From an uncultured Pelagibacteraceae bacterium (GTDB lineage: Bacteria > Pseudomonadota > Alphaproteobacteria > Pelagibacterales > Pelagibacteraceae): DNA of 64,000 nt. Under the pieces are notes generated by a model. That model saw nothing but the letters and a program-made list of their open reading frames with translations, ran no database searches and was not told the DNA's origin. Shown here piece after piece: positions 37,829-49,296 of this stretch (position 1 is its first letter; every line of letters begins with the position of its first letter). The translations under genes and the position numbers were made by a program. The stretch is taken from positions 112,580-176,579 of the forward strand of contig CACIZU010000001.1 in assembly GCA_902591185.1 (NCBI GenBank). Direction: 5' to 3'.

Positions 37829-38539
37829 TTATTTTTTTTCTTCAGCAGGTTTTTTATCTTCACCTTCTTTTTTGTCACCTTCAGCAGCTGGTTTTTCACC
37901 ATCCTCTGCTGCCTCCACTCCTTCAGCTCCCTCTTCTCCTTCAGCAGCCTCTTCTTCAGCTGGTTTTTCAGGTTCTTTCATTACAGTTGGTGCTGCTAGG
38001 GTTGCAATAACAAAGTCTCTTCCTGTAATTGTTGGAGTAACTTCACTATCTAAATTAATTGATGAAATTTTAAAACTTTCTCCTATATCAACTCCATCAA
38101 GATCAATTACAAGATTTTCAGGAATTTTTTCACTTGGACATCTTAATTCTACTTTTCTTCTTACAATATTTAGTACTCCACCTCTTTTTAATCCAGGTGA
38201 TTTCTCATGATTAATGAATTGAACAGGAACTTCTATTCTAATTTTTACACCAGTAACTACTCTTAAAAAATCCACATGAATTGGTTCATCGGTGATAATG
38301 TGGTACTTAATTTCTCTAGGAAGAACATTTTGAGTTTTTCCATTAATACTTAAAGTCACAATACTTGATAAAAAATTTTCTTTTTCAATTAAAGTTTTCA
38401 ATAATTTTTTTGAAATAGATACTTTTTCATTTTGTGCTTCACCACCATAAATTATTGCTGGTACTTCACCATTATTTCTTAGTGAATTTAGCTCACCTTT
38501 AGTTTTTGTATCTCTAATGTTTGCGTCTAATGAATTCAT
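37829..38539 (-). CDS. rplY: 50S ribosomal protein L25/general stress protein Ctc
   Basis: VPAIIYGG, HVDFLRV, LNIVRRKVELRCPSEKIPENLVIDLDGVDIGESF; long E/A/G/K-rich C-terminal tail. Confidence 0.95.
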   Translation of the reverse strand: MNSLDANIRDTKTKGELNSLRNNGEVPAIIYGGEAQNEKVSISKKLLKTLIEKENFLSSIVTLSINGKTQNVLPREIKYHIITDEPIHVDFLRVVTGVKIRIEVPVQFINHEKSPGLKRGGVLNIVRRKVELRCPSEKIPENLVIDLDGVDIGESFKISSINLDSEVTPTITGRDFVIATLAAPTVMKEPEKPAEEEAAEGEEGAEGVEAAEDGEKPAAEGDKKEGEDKKPAEEKK

Positions 38540-38584
38540 AAAATCAAGGGTTTTTAGCTCAAGTTCTTTAATAACTCAAGGTAA

Positions 38585-39517
38585 TTATTTAAATAAATCT
38601 GAAACAGAAGTTGAGTTAGATATTCTTTTAATTGCCTCACCCATTAAGCTTGAAATGGGTAGAACTTCAATGTTTTTAGCACCTTTAATTTTATTACTAT
38701 TATCAATTGTATCTGTGATTACTAGATTTTTAATTTTAGAACCTTTAATTTTTTTTACAGCCTCACCACTAAGTACTCCGTGAGTAATGTATACATAAAC
38801 TTCCTTTGCACCTCTGTCATGTAAAGCTTTGCCGGCATTAACAATTGTTCCTCCTGAATCGATAATGTCATCAACAATTACACATGTTTTTCCTTTAACA
38901 TCACCAATTATATTCATTACTTGAGACTGACCAGGCTTTGGTCTTCTTTTATCTACGATTGCAAGTCCCACATTTAAAAGTTTACCTAATGCTCTTGCTC
39001 TTTCTGTTCCACCAACATCAGGGGCAACACAAATAATATTTTTACTTTTTATCTTTTTTTTAACATGTCTTGCAAAAATTGGAGTTGCAAATAAATTATC
39101 AACTGGGATATCAAAAAATCCTTGAATTTGACCTGCATGCAAATCTACAGTGACAATTCTATCTGCTCCAGCTTTTGTAATTAGGTTTGAAACAAGCTTA
39201 GCCGAGATAGAAGTTCTTGGTACAACTTTTCTGTCTTGTCTTGCATATCCAAAATAGGGGATAACCGCTGTAATATTTTTTGCAGAAGATCGCTTTAATG
39301 CATCAATGCAAAGTAAAAGTTGCATTAAATTGTCATTAGCAGGGGATGATACGGATTGAATTATGAATATGCTATTTCCTCTGATATTTTCATTTATTTC
39401 AACATAAATCTCTCCATCTGAAAAATTTCTAATACTAGAGTTTACTAATTTAGATCTTAAATATTTTGCAATATTTTTACTAAGAGGTTTGTTGCTATTT
39501 CCGGATAATAATTTCAT
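38585..39517 (-). CDS. prs: Ribose-phosphate pyrophosphokinase
   Basis: [46 protein letters not shown]. Confidence 0.97.
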   Translation of the reverse strand: MKLLSGNSNKPLSKNIAKYLRSKLVNSSIRNFSDGEIYVEINENIRGNSIFIIQSVSSPANDNLMQLLLCIDALKRSSAKNITAVIPYFGYARQDRKVVPRTSISAKLVSNLITKAGADRIVTVDLHAGQIQGFFDIPVDNLFATPIFARHVKKKIKSKNIICVAPDVGGTERARALGKLLNVGLAIVDKRRPKPGQSQVMNIIGDVKGKTCVIVDDIIDSGGTIVNAGKALHDRGAKEVYVYITHGVLSGEAVKKIKGSKIKNLVITDTIDNSNKIKGAKNIEVLPISSLMGEAIKRISNSTSVSDLFK

Positions 39518-39524
39518 TAAAAAC

Positions 39525-40283
39525 CTAATTAAGCATAATTATTGAAATATTTCTACCATAATCATTATGTCTTAATGCCAAAGCTCTTCTTGCACTAAAA
39601 AATTTATTTTTAATATCAAAAGTATCAACTTTTATGGTGTCTATGTTTCTGATTTTATTGCTTTGAAGAGATGAATAAACATACTTAGTTAAATCAAAAT
39701 ACATTTTTTGTTTATTAATCTTAAAATATTTAAGATTTTTCTTATTCTTTTTGATAAATTTTTTCTTAAAATCTTCCTTAACTTCATAATTTTTTTTTGA
39801 AATTGAAGGACCAATGACAGCTGTCATATTCTTTGGATTACATCCTTTTTTAATCATGAATTTAATAACTTTATCTATAATACCCTTATAAGCGCCCTTC
39901 CAACCAGCATGTATAGCGGCAATCATTTTTATTTTGTCATCATAAATTAATATAGGAGCACAATCAGCAGTTAAAACTGCAATCGGCAAATATTTTTGAT
40001 TGGTTATTATGGCATCAGCCTTGGGTTTTATTTTTCTCTTATATTTTTTATTAATATAAACAAATTTATTACTATGTATTTGATGAATTAAAAAAATACT
40101 TTTTGCTTTATTGTTAATTTTTTTTCTTACTATTTCTAAGTTTTTTTTGATATTTAAGGCTTTATCTTTTGAGCCAGGGCCGCAGTTTAAGCTTTTATAA
40201 ATATTTGTTGATTTACCACCAATACTGTTAAAGAAACCATGTTTTAAATTTTTTATTTTAGTTAGTTTTTTAGACTTAATCAA
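39525..40283 (-). CDS. Peptidoglycan editing factor PgeF-like (laccase-domain, YlmD/YfiH family)
   Basis: [44 protein letters not shown]. Confidence 0.9.
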   Translation of the reverse strand: MIKSKKLTKIKNLKHGFFNSIGGKSTNIYKSLNCGPGSKDKALNIKKNLEIVRKKINNKAKSIFLIHQIHSNKFVYINKKYKRKIKPKADAIITNQKYLPIAVLTADCAPILIYDDKIKMIAAIHAGWKGAYKGIIDKVIKFMIKKGCNPKNMTAVIGPSISKKNYEVKEDFKKKFIKKNKKNLKYFKINKQKMYFDLTKYVYSSLQSNKIRNIDTIKVDTFDIKNKFFSARRALALRHNDYGRNISIIMLN

Positions 40284-41331
40284 TTTGAAATCCTGTTTTA
40301 AATTTATTTTTTGTTTTTTTTATCAGCATTACTTTAAATAATTCTCCCATTTGTTTTTCATCGATAAGGCGTTTAATTCTATAGAATAAGTCAGTTTTTT
40401 TTGAAAAAGGTATACTCTTACTTACAATCTCTGCTCTCTGTAGTATTCCCATACTAGTCAAAAATTTTTTTTGATTACTAATAAGTGAACTTAGATTGTG
40501 AAATTGATTTGTAAATTTTTGAAATAATTTGAAGTTAATATTATAAGTTATATCTGAGTCTCCAATATTTTCCAAAACATTAGAATATTTATGATTATTT
40601 ACAGCTTGCAAAGTTTCATGCATTTTTGAATTTAAGTACCCATAATCAATTATTAATATTCCACCATTATTTTTTTGAATTATGTCACAAATAATCTTTA
40701 AGTATTTGAATGCACTAGGTGAATACTCAATAATATTTTGATTTTTTGATATTTCAAAATTTAGGTTCTTTTCAAGTATTTTAATATTTATTTTTTGTTC
40801 TTTAAATTCTACTTTTTTTGGATTTTTTAAATCTACAAATCTTTCAACCCAACCTTCTTTTTTTTTAAAAAATTGTTTAATTGGAATGGCATCAAAAAAT
40901 TCATTTGCCAAATATACAGTTGGATCTGAATTAATTTTTTCTATGTTTTTTATCCATGAAATTTTTTCAGATTTTAAATTTTTTTTTTGTTGATTTATTA
41001 AAAAATCACTTTTTTCATGGATCATAAAGTTACAAGTGCTAAAGCATTCTGGAAAATTTTTTAGTGTATGAGTTATTACTTTCATCATTTCACCATTACC
41101 CGCACCTAGTTCCAATAAATTAAATTTTTTTGGAGAACCAATACTTTTCCAAAAAGTTATTACCCAAATAGCGATTATTTCTGAAAAAAGTCTTGTAATA
41201 TTTGGCGCGGTAATAAAGTCTCCTTTTTCCCCAAATGGGTTTTTTTTCATGTAATACCCAGAATTTTTATCATAAAGAGCCAATTCGATAAATTTATCTA
41301 AAGGTAAACTAGTTGATCTGCTTATTTTCAT
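40276..41331 (-). CDS. SAM-dependent methyltransferase, MidA/NDUFAF7 family
   Basis: FITAPNITRLFSEIIAIW, LLELGAGNGEMM, NEFFDAIPI, IDYGY. Confidence 0.92.
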   Translation of the reverse strand: MKISRSTSLPLDKFIELALYDKNSGYYMKKNPFGEKGDFITAPNITRLFSEIIAIWVITFWKSIGSPKKFNLLELGAGNGEMMKVITHTLKNFPECFSTCNFMIHEKSDFLINQQKKNLKSEKISWIKNIEKINSDPTVYLANEFFDAIPIKQFFKKKEGWVERFVDLKNPKKVEFKEQKINIKILEKNLNFEISKNQNIIEYSPSAFKYLKIICDIIQKNNGGILIIDYGYLNSKMHETLQAVNNHKYSNVLENIGDSDITYNINFKLFQKFTNQFHNLSSLISNQKKFLTSMGILQRAEIVSKSIPFSKKTDLFYRIKRLIDEKQMGELFKVMLIKKTKNKFKTGFQID

Positions 41332-42091
41332 TTTTAAAATAAAATAGAATTATTCCGAATAATATAAATATTAGACTAATAATTTGCCCCATCGATAAAT
41401 TGAAAATTAAATAACCTAATTGTTCATCTGGTACTCTAAAAAATTCAACGAAGAATCTGAAGACAGAATAAAAAATTAAAAATAGTCCTGAAATCAAACC
41501 AGGTTTTTCTAAAAATTTTTTTTTTCTAAAGTGAAGCAATATTAAGAATAAAATTATACCTTCTAAAATTGCCTCATATAGTTGTGACGGATGTCTTGAT
41601 AAATTATCTACTTGGATAAATGTTACAGCCCAAGGAACCTCAGTAGCGTTTCCATAAAGTTCTGAATTTATAAAGTTCGCCAATCTTCCAAAAAAAATCC
41701 CAATTGGTGCAACCAATGATACTAGATCCATATACAAAAATGATTCTTGATGATTTTTTTTTGCAAAAATTATACTTGTAACAATGACTCCTATTAAACC
41801 TCCATGGAAAGACATTCCTCCTTCCCAAATTTTAAAAATATCCAGGATATTATTGACATAATAATCAAAATTATAAAATATTATGTATCCCAGTCTTCCA
41901 CCAACAATTATTCCAATAATTAAATAAGTTATATAGTCATCAAATTTTTCATTAATGTTTGATTTTTGAATAAATATTTTTTTACATAGCAACCAGCCAA
42001 TTACAATTCCTGCAATGTAAGCCAATGAATACCATCTGATTTCAAATGACATAATCTGGAATGCAACTGGGTCAAAATTATTGATGAACAT
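41309..42091 (-). CDS. lgt: Prolipoprotein diacylglyceryl transferase
   Basis: IRWYSLAYIAGI, GGRLGYIIFYN, WEGGMSFHGGLIG, RLANFINSELYGNATEVPWAV, RHPSQLYEAILEG. Confidence 0.96.
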   Translation of the reverse strand: MFINNFDPVAFQIMSFEIRWYSLAYIAGIVIGWLLCKKIFIQKSNINEKFDDYITYLIIGIIVGGRLGYIIFYNFDYYVNNILDIFKIWEGGMSFHGGLIGVIVTSIIFAKKNHQESFLYMDLVSLVAPIGIFFGRLANFINSELYGNATEVPWAVTFIQVDNLSRHPSQLYEAILEGIILFLILLHFRKKKFLEKPGLISGLFLIFYSVFRFFVEFFRVPDEQLGYLIFNLSMGQIISLIFILFGIILFYFKNENKQIN

Positions 42092-42123
42092 TTTAAATAA
42101 TACTTATAAAGTATATCTTAAAT

Positions 42124-42375
42124 ATGAAAAATTCTAAATTTATTATTGATAAGCTTGCCAAACTTTTTGAGCAAGGCATAATTTCATCAAAAGATCTAAG
42201 TTCAGAGCTTTTAAATATCTTAAGATCTAAAAGAGACGAAATTGTTTTTAAGATGAAAATCACAAGTAAAGATGAATTTGAAGTATTAGCTAAAAGAGTT
42301 GAAAATTTAGAAAATAAAATCAAAAAACTAGAAACAAAAAAAAGAAAAAAAATTAAATCGGCAAAAAGATCTTAA
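42124..42375 (+). CDS. UbiK/BMFP-type accessory factor (DUF526-like)
   Basis: Short helical protein with MKITSKDEFEVLAKRVENLENKIKKLE coiled coil. Confidence 0.78.
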   Translation: MKNSKFIIDKLAKLFEQGIISSKDLSSELLNILRSKRDEIVFKMKITSKDEFEVLAKRVENLENKIKKLETKKRKKIKSAKRS

Positions 42376-43672
42376 CTCGCAAACCATTCATTGTAGATTT
42401 TTCCAGCTTTATATTACCACCATGAGATCTAATAATATCAGAGGCAATTGACAAACCAAGTCCTACACTAGATTTTGAGTCTGCTCTTCCTTTGTTGATT
42501 TTATAAAAAGGTTTGAATACATTTTCATATTCTTTTACCGATATACCAGGACCATCATCATCTATCGTTATAAATAAATCTGTATTTTTTTTATTAAGTT
42601 TAATTTCAACATTATCAGCATATTTTAAAGCGTTATCGATTATATTATTTAGACATCGATTAATTAAATTTTTTCTTCCATTAAAATAAACTCTTGGTAT
42701 TAAATCTTTGGAAATATTTTCATTTTCATACTTTTCAATAATTTTTTCCATTAACTCTGATAAGTTGAACATTTCATCTTTTTCAATGTAAGATGAACTT
42801 GTAAATTGAAGGTATTCGTTAAGCATTTTTTCCATTTCATCAATATCTGCAGTTAATTTTTTAGCCAAAACTTTTTCATCAATGAAGGCAATTTGTAATT
42901 TCATTCTTGTTAGTGGAGTTCTTAAATCATGACTTATTCCTGATAACATTTCATTTCTTTGATTCAGGTGTCTCAAGATTCTTTTTCTCATTTTGTCAAA
43001 TTCATAACCTGCCTGCCTTATTTCAAGAGCTCCTGAAGGTTTGAATTCTTCTATTTTTTCACCTTTGCCAAATCTTTCAGCTGCGCGCGCAAGTTTAATG
43101 ATTGGCCTTGTTTGGTTTTTTAGAAATATTAGAGAAATAATCACCATGATAATAGCTGGTACTGTAATCCAAAGCGCAAATATTCTTGCAGAAGAGCTTG
43201 TAACCCGATCTTTTGGTATTAAGAATTTAAAATATCCATTTTGATATTGTAACCTCAAGTCAATTAATTCTTTATAGTTTGTTGTATTAAACCAATATTT
43301 CCCTGAATCAAAATTAGATTTTAATTCTCTTCTAAGAGTTCTGTCAATTGGACTAAACCATCTTTCTTTATATTTATTTTCAATTTTTTTATTATCAATG
43401 AATTCTATATTTAAATCTAAAAAAAGAGAAAAAATATTAGTTAATTCTTTTTTGTCGGTTTTTTCATTATCATAAATTTTAACAAACATGCTAATTTCAT
43501 TTATTAATGCCTTAGTCATTCCTTTATTTGTTTTGATCCAAAGGCTATCAAAAAAAACAATCGTTATTACTAATTGAAGAACTAAAATAGGAACCGCAAC
43601 AATTAAAAGAGCTCTATAAAATAATCTTTTTGGTAATATCTTTTTAAAAAAATCACTCAATCCAGAGAACAT
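42353..43672 (-). CDS. EnvZ-type sensor histidine kinase
   Basis: Two TMs, HAMP, GISHDLRTPLTRMKLQ H-box, DDGPGISVKEYENVF, VGLGLSIASDIIRSHGG. Confidence 0.94.
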   Translation of the reverse strand: MFSGLSDFFKKILPKRLFYRALLIVAVPILVLQLVITIVFFDSLWIKTNKGMTKALINEISMFVKIYDNEKTDKKELTNIFSLFLDLNIEFIDNKKIENKYKERWFSPIDRTLRRELKSNFDSGKYWFNTTNYKELIDLRLQYQNGYFKFLIPKDRVTSSSARIFALWITVPAIIMVIISLIFLKNQTRPIIKLARAAERFGKGEKIEEFKPSGALEIRQAGYEFDKMRKRILRHLNQRNEMLSGISHDLRTPLTRMKLQIAFIDEKVLAKKLTADIDEMEKMLNEYLQFTSSSYIEKDEMFNLSELMEKIIEKYENENISKDLIPRVYFNGRKNLINRCLNNIIDNALKYADNVEIKLNKKNTDLFITIDDDGPGISVKEYENVFKPFYKINKGRADSKSSVGLGLSIASDIIRSHGGNIKLEKSTMNGLRVKIFLPI

Positions 43673-44330
43673 ATCCAGCTCCTCTTATGGTTTGTAAAAA
43701 TTTAGGATTCTTAGGATCAATTTCAATTTTTTTTCTTAATCGAGTTATGATCACATCAATTGATCTTTCTTTATCTAAATCTATTAATCGACCTATATTC
43801 TCTCTTGAGAATGTTTTGCCAGGGCTATTAATCATTTTTTCCAGTATTGTCTTTTCAGTATTATTGATCTTAAATTCTTTATTATTTTTAATAATTAAAA
43901 GTTTGTTTAAATCAATTTTTACATTTGCAAATTCTATAATTCTTATTTGTTCAGTTTTAATAGTCTTATTTAAAATATTTTTTATTCTTAGAATAAGTTC
44001 TTTTGGCTCAAATGGTTTAGCTAAATAATCATCAGCCCCAATTTCAAGTCCTTCAACTCTTTCATTTGCTTCACCTTTAGCAGTTAAAAGGATAATAGGT
44101 GTATTTAATTTTTTTTTATGATCTTGAATAAATTCTAAACCATTTTTGCCTGGCATCATGATGTCTAAAACTATTAAATCAAATTCTATAATTTTGATTT
44201 TTTTAGAAGCACTTTCCGCACTATCTGCAGTTGTAACTAAAAAGTTATTTTCATTTAAATACTTCTTAACCAAAGATCTAATTCCATCATCATCATCAAC
44301 AACTAGGATATGTGCAATAAATTTATCCAT
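43653..44330 (-). CDS. OmpR-type response regulator
   Basis: ILVVDDDDGIRSLV, LIVLDIMMPGKNGLEF, LLTAKGEANERVEGLEIGADDYLAKPF, winged helix C-terminus. Confidence 0.95.
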   Translation of the reverse strand: MDKFIAHILVVDDDDGIRSLVKKYLNENNFLVTTADSAESASKKIKIIEFDLIVLDIMMPGKNGLEFIQDHKKKLNTPIILLTAKGEANERVEGLEIGADDYLAKPFEPKELILRIKNILNKTIKTEQIRIIEFANVKIDLNKLLIIKNNKEFKINNTEKTILEKMINSPGKTFSRENIGRLIDLDKERSIDVIITRLRKKIEIDPKNPKFLQTIRGAGYVLWIE

Positions 44331-44760
44331 TTATAATTTTTTTTAACACGTTATCAAAATTAATTACCTCTTCTGAGCTTGAGTTAAGTAATGCATTAAA
44401 AATTCTTTTCTTTTGTAGATCAAAAATTTCATTAAATATTTTTTGTCCTTTTTCATTTAAGAAAACATGTTTAATTCTTGTATCTTGATTGTCTTTTTTA
44501 AACTTTATCAATTCTAATTTAATTAAATCTTTTAGCACTCTATTTAAGCTTTGTTTTGTTACTTTTAGTCGTTTTAAAAGCTGTGAAATTGAAATGCCTT
44601 GGTACATTGACAATAAATGAATAACTTTATGATGTGCTAAGCCAATGGAATATTTATTTAATACTCTCTTTGAATCTGAAAATGTTTCTCTATAACTAAC
44701 AAACAATTTTTCAATTAAATCTTTTAACTGATCATCTTTTAAATATAAAAGTTCTTTCAT
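44323..44760 (-). CDS. MarR-family transcriptional regulator
   Basis: ISQLLKRLKVTKQSLNRVLKDLIKLELIKFKKDNQDTRIKHVFLNEKGQKIF winged-helix. Confidence 0.88.
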   Translation of the reverse strand: MKELLYLKDDQLKDLIEKLFVSYRETFSDSKRVLNKYSIGLAHHKVIHLLSMYQGISISQLLKRLKVTKQSLNRVLKDLIKLELIKFKKDNQDTRIKHVFLNEKGQKIFNEIFDLQKKRIFNALLNSSSEEVINFDNVLKKIING

Positions 44761-44831
44761 TATAGGTAAGTTATATTGACATATTACAGATACAAAGATA
44801 TTTTTCAGTTATAATTTAAAAAATTTCATAA

Positions 44832-45713
44832 ATGATACCCTACGATAAAAGATCTGGAAAAATATGGTACAATGACGAATTAGTCGATTGGGCTGACGTT
44901 AAACTTCATGTTTTAAGCCATGGTTTGCATTATGCAAGCTGCGTGTTTGAAGGAGAAAGAGTTTATGAAGGTTCAATATTTAAACTAGAAGAACATACTT
45001 CTAGATTTTTTCATTCAGCTAGAAGAATGGGTTTTGAAATTCCTTATACTGAGGAGCAGATTAATATTGCATCAAATAAAATTATTTCAACACAGAAGGT
45101 TGAAAATGGATATGTAAGACCAGTTGCTTGGAGAGGAAGTGAGATGATGGCGATTTCGGCTCAACGAACAAAAATTCATGTAGCTATAGCAGCTTGGGAA
45201 TGGGGATCTTATTTCGATCCAAAACTTAAAGTAGAAGGAATTAAATTAAATATTTCAAACTGGCGAAGACCAGCACCAAACACAATACCTTGGGATACAA
45301 AGGCTTCAGGTCTTTACATGATCTGTACTTTATCAAAACATGAAGCAGAAAAACAAGGTTACTCGGATTCATTAATGCTTGATCACGAGGGAAATATTGC
45401 TGAGGCAACAGGTGCGAATATTTTCTTTAAGGATAAAAATGGAGAAATACATACTCCAACTCCAGACTCGTTTTTAGATGGAATTACAAGAAGAACTGTT
45501 ATTGGAATTGCTAAAACTAAAAATATTAAAGTGCATGAAAGAAAAATCAATCCTTCAGAACTATCTAATTTTGTTGGATGTTTTTTAACAGGTACTGCTG
45601 CTGAAGTTACACCTGTTTCTTGTATTGCTGAAAATCAGTATAAAGTTTGTGAAACTATAATTGATTTAAATAAAAGTTATCAAGCTTTAGTTAGAAAGAA
45701 AAAAGCAGCTTAA
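44832..45713 (+). CDS. ilvE: Branched-chain amino acid aminotransferase
   Basis: VLSHGLHYASCVFEGER, EATGANIFF, DGITRRTVI, GTAAEVTPV. Confidence 0.95.
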   Translation: MIPYDKRSGKIWYNDELVDWADVKLHVLSHGLHYASCVFEGERVYEGSIFKLEEHTSRFFHSARRMGFEIPYTEEQINIASNKIISTQKVENGYVRPVAWRGSEMMAISAQRTKIHVAIAAWEWGSYFDPKLKVEGIKLNISNWRRPAPNTIPWDTKASGLYMICTLSKHEAEKQGYSDSLMLDHEGNIAEATGANIFFKDKNGEIHTPTPDSFLDGITRRTVIGIAKTKNIKVHERKINPSELSNFVGCFLTGTAAEVTPVSCIAENQYKVCETIIDLNKSYQALVRKKKAA

Positions 45714-46294
45714 TCTTTATTATCTTCAGATATTGCGTGGTCAATTCCTTTACGCATATAATCATAGCCTGTAAAAAGAGTTAAAAATGCTGACAGCCAA
45801 AGTAGAATAATTCCAATTGTTTGAGCATTATAATCTTGAAAATTTATAATTTTATTTCCTGTTTCTCCTGAAAGTAGAAATGCTATTGATATCATTTGCA
45901 AAACAGTTTTTAGTTTAGCAAGATTTGATACTGGAAGTTTAATTTTTCCTTTAGCTAAAAATTCTCTTAATCCTGAAATTAAAATCTCACGAGTTAGAAT
46001 TATAATTGCAGCAATAACTTCATAGTGTCTAATAGTTCCATCCATTACTAATAAGATAAGTGCAGTTGCAACTATAATCTTATCTGCTATTGGATCTAAT
46101 AATTCACCTAATTTAGACTCTTCACCAAGCATTCTGGCTAACATTCCATCTAAGAAGTCAGTGAATGAAGCGACAATAAATAATATTAGCGCTGTTAAAT
46201 CACCATAAAATCCGGGAAGATAAAATGCTAAAACAAAAAAGGGGACAATGATTATTCGTCCAATGGTCAAAATATTTGGAATTTTTTTAAGCAT
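45710..46294 (-). CDS. pgsA: CDP-diacylglycerol-glycerol-3-phosphate 3-phosphatidyltransferase
   Basis: NILTIGRIIIVPFFVLAFYLPG, DFLDGMLARMLGEESKLGELLDPIADKI. Confidence 0.95.
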   Translation of the reverse strand: MLKKIPNILTIGRIIIVPFFVLAFYLPGFYGDLTALILFIVASFTDFLDGMLARMLGEESKLGELLDPIADKIIVATALILLVMDGTIRHYEVIAAIIILTREILISGLREFLAKGKIKLPVSNLAKLKTVLQMISIAFLLSGETGNKIINFQDYNAQTIGIILLWLSAFLTLFTGYDYMRKGIDHAISEDNKD

Positions 46295-46296
46295 AA

Positions 46297-48162
46297 TTAT
46301 TCGTGGAAAAAATTATATATCTTTTTTGCAACTTTTTCCTCAACACCTTTTACAGATTTTATTTCATCAAAACTAGCAGACTCAACAGCTCTAGCTGATC
46401 CAAAATGGTTTAATATGGCTCTTTTTCTCATCGTACCAATTCCTTCAATTTGGTCTAATAAAGATTTTTTAATTCCCTTTGCACGTTTTGCTCTATGAGT
46501 TGTGATTGCAAATCTATGAGCTTCATCTCTAAGTCTTTGCATTAAAAACAAAGCTGGATCATTTTTCTCAAATTTGAATGATTTTCCCTCGTAAAAAAAG
46601 GTTTCATTTCCACTATTTCTAAATTTACCTTTTGCAATTGCAATTATTGGCAAATCGTGTAATCCAAATTTATTTAGAACTTCTTTAGCTGAGGAATATT
46701 GTCCCTTACCACCATCAATTAATATTAAATCTGGCAATGTTAGGTAGTTTCCTTTTTCAAGCATAGCTCTTTTAAATCTTCTTGTTAAAACTTCTTTCAT
46801 CATTGCAAAATCATCTTGCTCAGTCCCTTTGGTTTTAATATCAAATTTTCGGTATCTTTTTTTTATAAAACCTTCTTCACCATATGTAATTAAAGCGCCA
46901 ACGCTATTTGAGCCTGAGATATGACTGTTATCGTAAACTTCAATTAGATTAATTTCTGAAGTTAAATTAAATTTAGAGTTAATTCTATCTAGTAACTCCC
47001 TGTTATTTTGACTTTCATAAAGTTTTCTTGTTAAGCTATCTTTTGCATTTTTTATAGCTTGATTAATTACTTTTAGTTTAGATCCTTTTTTTGCCACAGA
47101 AATTGCAATTTTTTTATTTTCTTTTTTAGATAGTGTTTTTTCTATCAAATTTTTTTCTTTAATAACTTCACTCAATATAATTAATTTTGGCACACTTTTA
47201 TTTTCATAAAACTGTGAAACAAAAGAATTAAGTATCTCTTGTAAATTTTCATCAGGATCATGTTTTGGAAAAAAAGCTTGATTGCCCCAATTTTGTTTAG
47301 ATCTGTAAAAAAAAACTTGAATACAAGTTTTTCCTGACTCTTTATATCCTGCAATAACATCTGCTTCTATTAAGTTTGCTTCATTAATTTTAAGTGATGA
47401 CTGAATTATATTTAGTGACTTAATTTTATCTCTTAGAATTGCAGCTTTTTCAAAATCAAGTTCATTACTTGCATTCTCCATTTGAATAGAGAAGCTTTTT
47501 TGAATTTTTCTATATTTACCACTTGAAAGAAATTCATCAGCAGCTTCTACTAATTTTGCATAATCTTCTTTACTAATTTTGCCACCACATGGACCAGCAC
47601 AACGTTTAAGATAATAATTGAAACAGGTTTTGTTTGCCGAAGCAACTTGTTGGTCAGTACAAGATCGAAGTAAAAATATTTTTTGAAGAGTTTTAATAGC
47701 ACTATTTACAGCCATTGCACTTGCAAATGGCCCATAGTAGCGACCAGATTTACTTTTTTTTCCACGATGTTTTTCAATACGTGGAAATTCATGGTCTGAT
47801 AAGAAAATATATGGAAAAGATTTATCATCTTTAAGTAAAATATTAAATTTTGGTTTATATTTTTTTATTAAATTTGCTTCTAACAACAAAGCTTCACTTT
47901 CATTTACAGTAGACGTAACTTCGATCTTAAAAGTTTGTGAAAGCATTCTTTCAGTTCTAATGATGTGATTTTTTTCAGATACATAACTTTTCAATCTATT
48001 TGGAAGGTTTTTGGCCTTACCAACATACAAGATATCTCCTTTATAATTTAACATCCTATAAATCCCGGGAAGTTTTGGAATTAACGGGAGTTCTTTTTTG
48101 ATTACTTCTTTTCCAAGATCAGAGCTTTTCATGACTTCTTTTTTTGGTAATTTGAATACCAA
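46297..48162 (-). CDS. uvrC: UvrABC system protein C
   Basis: [35 protein letters not shown] domain, UVR motif, [14 protein letters not shown]-terminal HhH; start may be internal Met at 48132. Confidence 0.96.
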   Translation of the reverse strand: MVFKLPKKEVMKSSDLGKEVIKKELPLIPKLPGIYRMLNYKGDILYVGKAKNLPNRLKSYVSEKNHIIRTERMLSQTFKIEVTSTVNESEALLLEANLIKKYKPKFNILLKDDKSFPYIFLSDHEFPRIEKHRGKKSKSGRYYGPFASAMAVNSAIKTLQKIFLLRSCTDQQVASANKTCFNYYLKRCAGPCGGKISKEDYAKLVEAADEFLSSGKYRKIQKSFSIQMENASNELDFEKAAILRDKIKSLNIIQSSLKINEANLIEADVIAGYKESGKTCIQVFFYRSKQNWGNQAFFPKHDPDENLQEILNSFVSQFYENKSVPKLIILSEVIKEKNLIEKTLSKKENKKIAISVAKKGSKLKVINQAIKNAKDSLTRKLYESQNNRELLDRINSKFNLTSEINLIEVYDNSHISGSNSVGALITYGEEGFIKKRYRKFDIKTKGTEQDDFAMMKEVLTRRFKRAMLEKGNYLTLPDLILIDGGKGQYSSAKEVLNKFGLHDLPIIAIAKGKFRNSGNETFFYEGKSFKFEKNDPALFLMQRLRDEAHRFAITTHRAKRAKGIKKSLLDQIEGIGTMRKRAILNHFGSARAVESASFDEIKSVKGVEEKVAKKIYNFFHE

Positions 48163-48544
48163 CAGACGTACATTCTTTTAGAATTTCGAGTTTTTCTATT
48201 TTAAGCATTATTTTGCCAATTCTTTTATCTTTAAATAGGATATCAAAAACATCTTCAGCAAGTGTTTCTAAAAAATTATAATGTTTATTTTTGGTTAATT
48301 TTTCAATTAATTTTACTACTTGCGCATAATTTACGATAGATTTTATGTCTTTATCGCTGGTTGGTTTTTTATCTTCATAATCAATCTCTAAACTAAATTT
48401 TACTTTTTGAGGTTTTTCTTTTTCAAAGTCGTAATAACCTAATTTTAAATTTAAAGTTAATTCTTTAATAAGAATTTTCTTTTCGTAATTAAATAGGCTT
48501 TTATTTTTATCTATCTTAATTACTTTAAAGTTATTTTTTTTCAT
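48119..48544 (-). CDS. folB: Dihydroneopterin aldolase
   Basis: [62 protein letters not shown]. Confidence 0.88.
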   Translation of the reverse strand: MKKNNFKVIKIDKNKSLFNYEKKILIKELTLNLKLGYYDFEKEKPQKVKFSLEIDYEDKKPTSDKDIKSIVNYAQVVKLIEKLTKNKHYNFLETLAEDVFDILFKDKRIGKIMLKIEKLEILKECTSVGIQITKKRSHEKL

Positions 48545-49296
48545 TCTTTTCCACTCATTATATCTGGTGTTTGCCAGTTTAAATTTTGACCACTATCAAT
48601 AGCTAAAACTTGTCCAGTAATAGAGCTGTTTTTAATAAAGAAGTCAACTGCATTGCAAATTTCATTTACATCAACTTGTTTCTTTAAAGGTGTAGCTAAA
48701 TATTGTTTTTTGAAGTGTTTTTCAGATTGTCTTTTATTTTTTATTGTTGGTCCAGGAGCTATACCATTTACTCTTATATTTGGCGCCATACTCATGGCTG
48801 AAGTTTTAGTTAAAGTATAAAGACCAGTTTTGCTTATTGTATAAGAAAAGAAGTAAGGAGTAAGTTTAAATACTCTTTGATCAATTATATTAATAATGTT
48901 GTTATTTTTACCTCTAATATTTTTAGAAAATTCTTTGGATAGTAGAGCAGGCGTTCTTAGATTTGTCCTTAAGTGTCTCCCCCAACTATCGGTAGTAAAG
49001 TTATCTAATTTATCATTTTCAAAAAGAGAGGCATTATTAATCAAACAGTCAAAATATTTTAATTTTGATTTTGCAAATTTAACTATTTTATTTACATCTG
49101 CTTCTTTGCTTAAATCTCCTTTAATTAGATAGATTTTAGTGCCATTTTTTTCTAATTTTTTTTTTAAACTCTCAGCTGTAGATTTTGACTTGTAATAATG
49201 GATTAATATTTCTTTATTAGGGCCCGACAATTTCTTTGCTATAGCAGCACCTATTCTTGTTGCTCCACCAGTAATAATTATTTTATTTGCTTCCAT
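48541..49296 (-). CDS. SDR-family oxidoreductase, pteridine-reductase (FolM)-like
   Basis: [65 protein letters not shown]; next to folB. Confidence 0.85.
   Translation of the reverse strand: MEANKIIITGGATRIGAAIAKKLSGPNKEILIHYYKSKSTAESLKKKLEKNGTKIYLIKGDLSKEADVNKIVKFAKSKLKYFDCLINNASLFENDKLDNFTTDSWGRHLRTNLRTPALLSKEFSKNIRGKNNNIINIIDQRVFKLTPYFFSYTISKTGLYTLTKTSAMSMAPNIRVNGIAPGPTIKNKRQSEKHFKKQYLATPLKKQVDVNEICNAVDFFIKNSSITGQVLAIDSGQNLNWQTPDIMSGKE

Noticed and set aside
37872-38210. 112-aa plus-strand Ser/Ala/Pro-rich ORF antisense to rplY
   Set aside because: Reverse complement of the low-complexity L25 tail; composition explained by the repeat.
42093-42323. 76-aa minus-strand ORF antisense to the UbiK-like gene
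   Set aside because: The plus-strand coiled-coil protein is the better supported reading.
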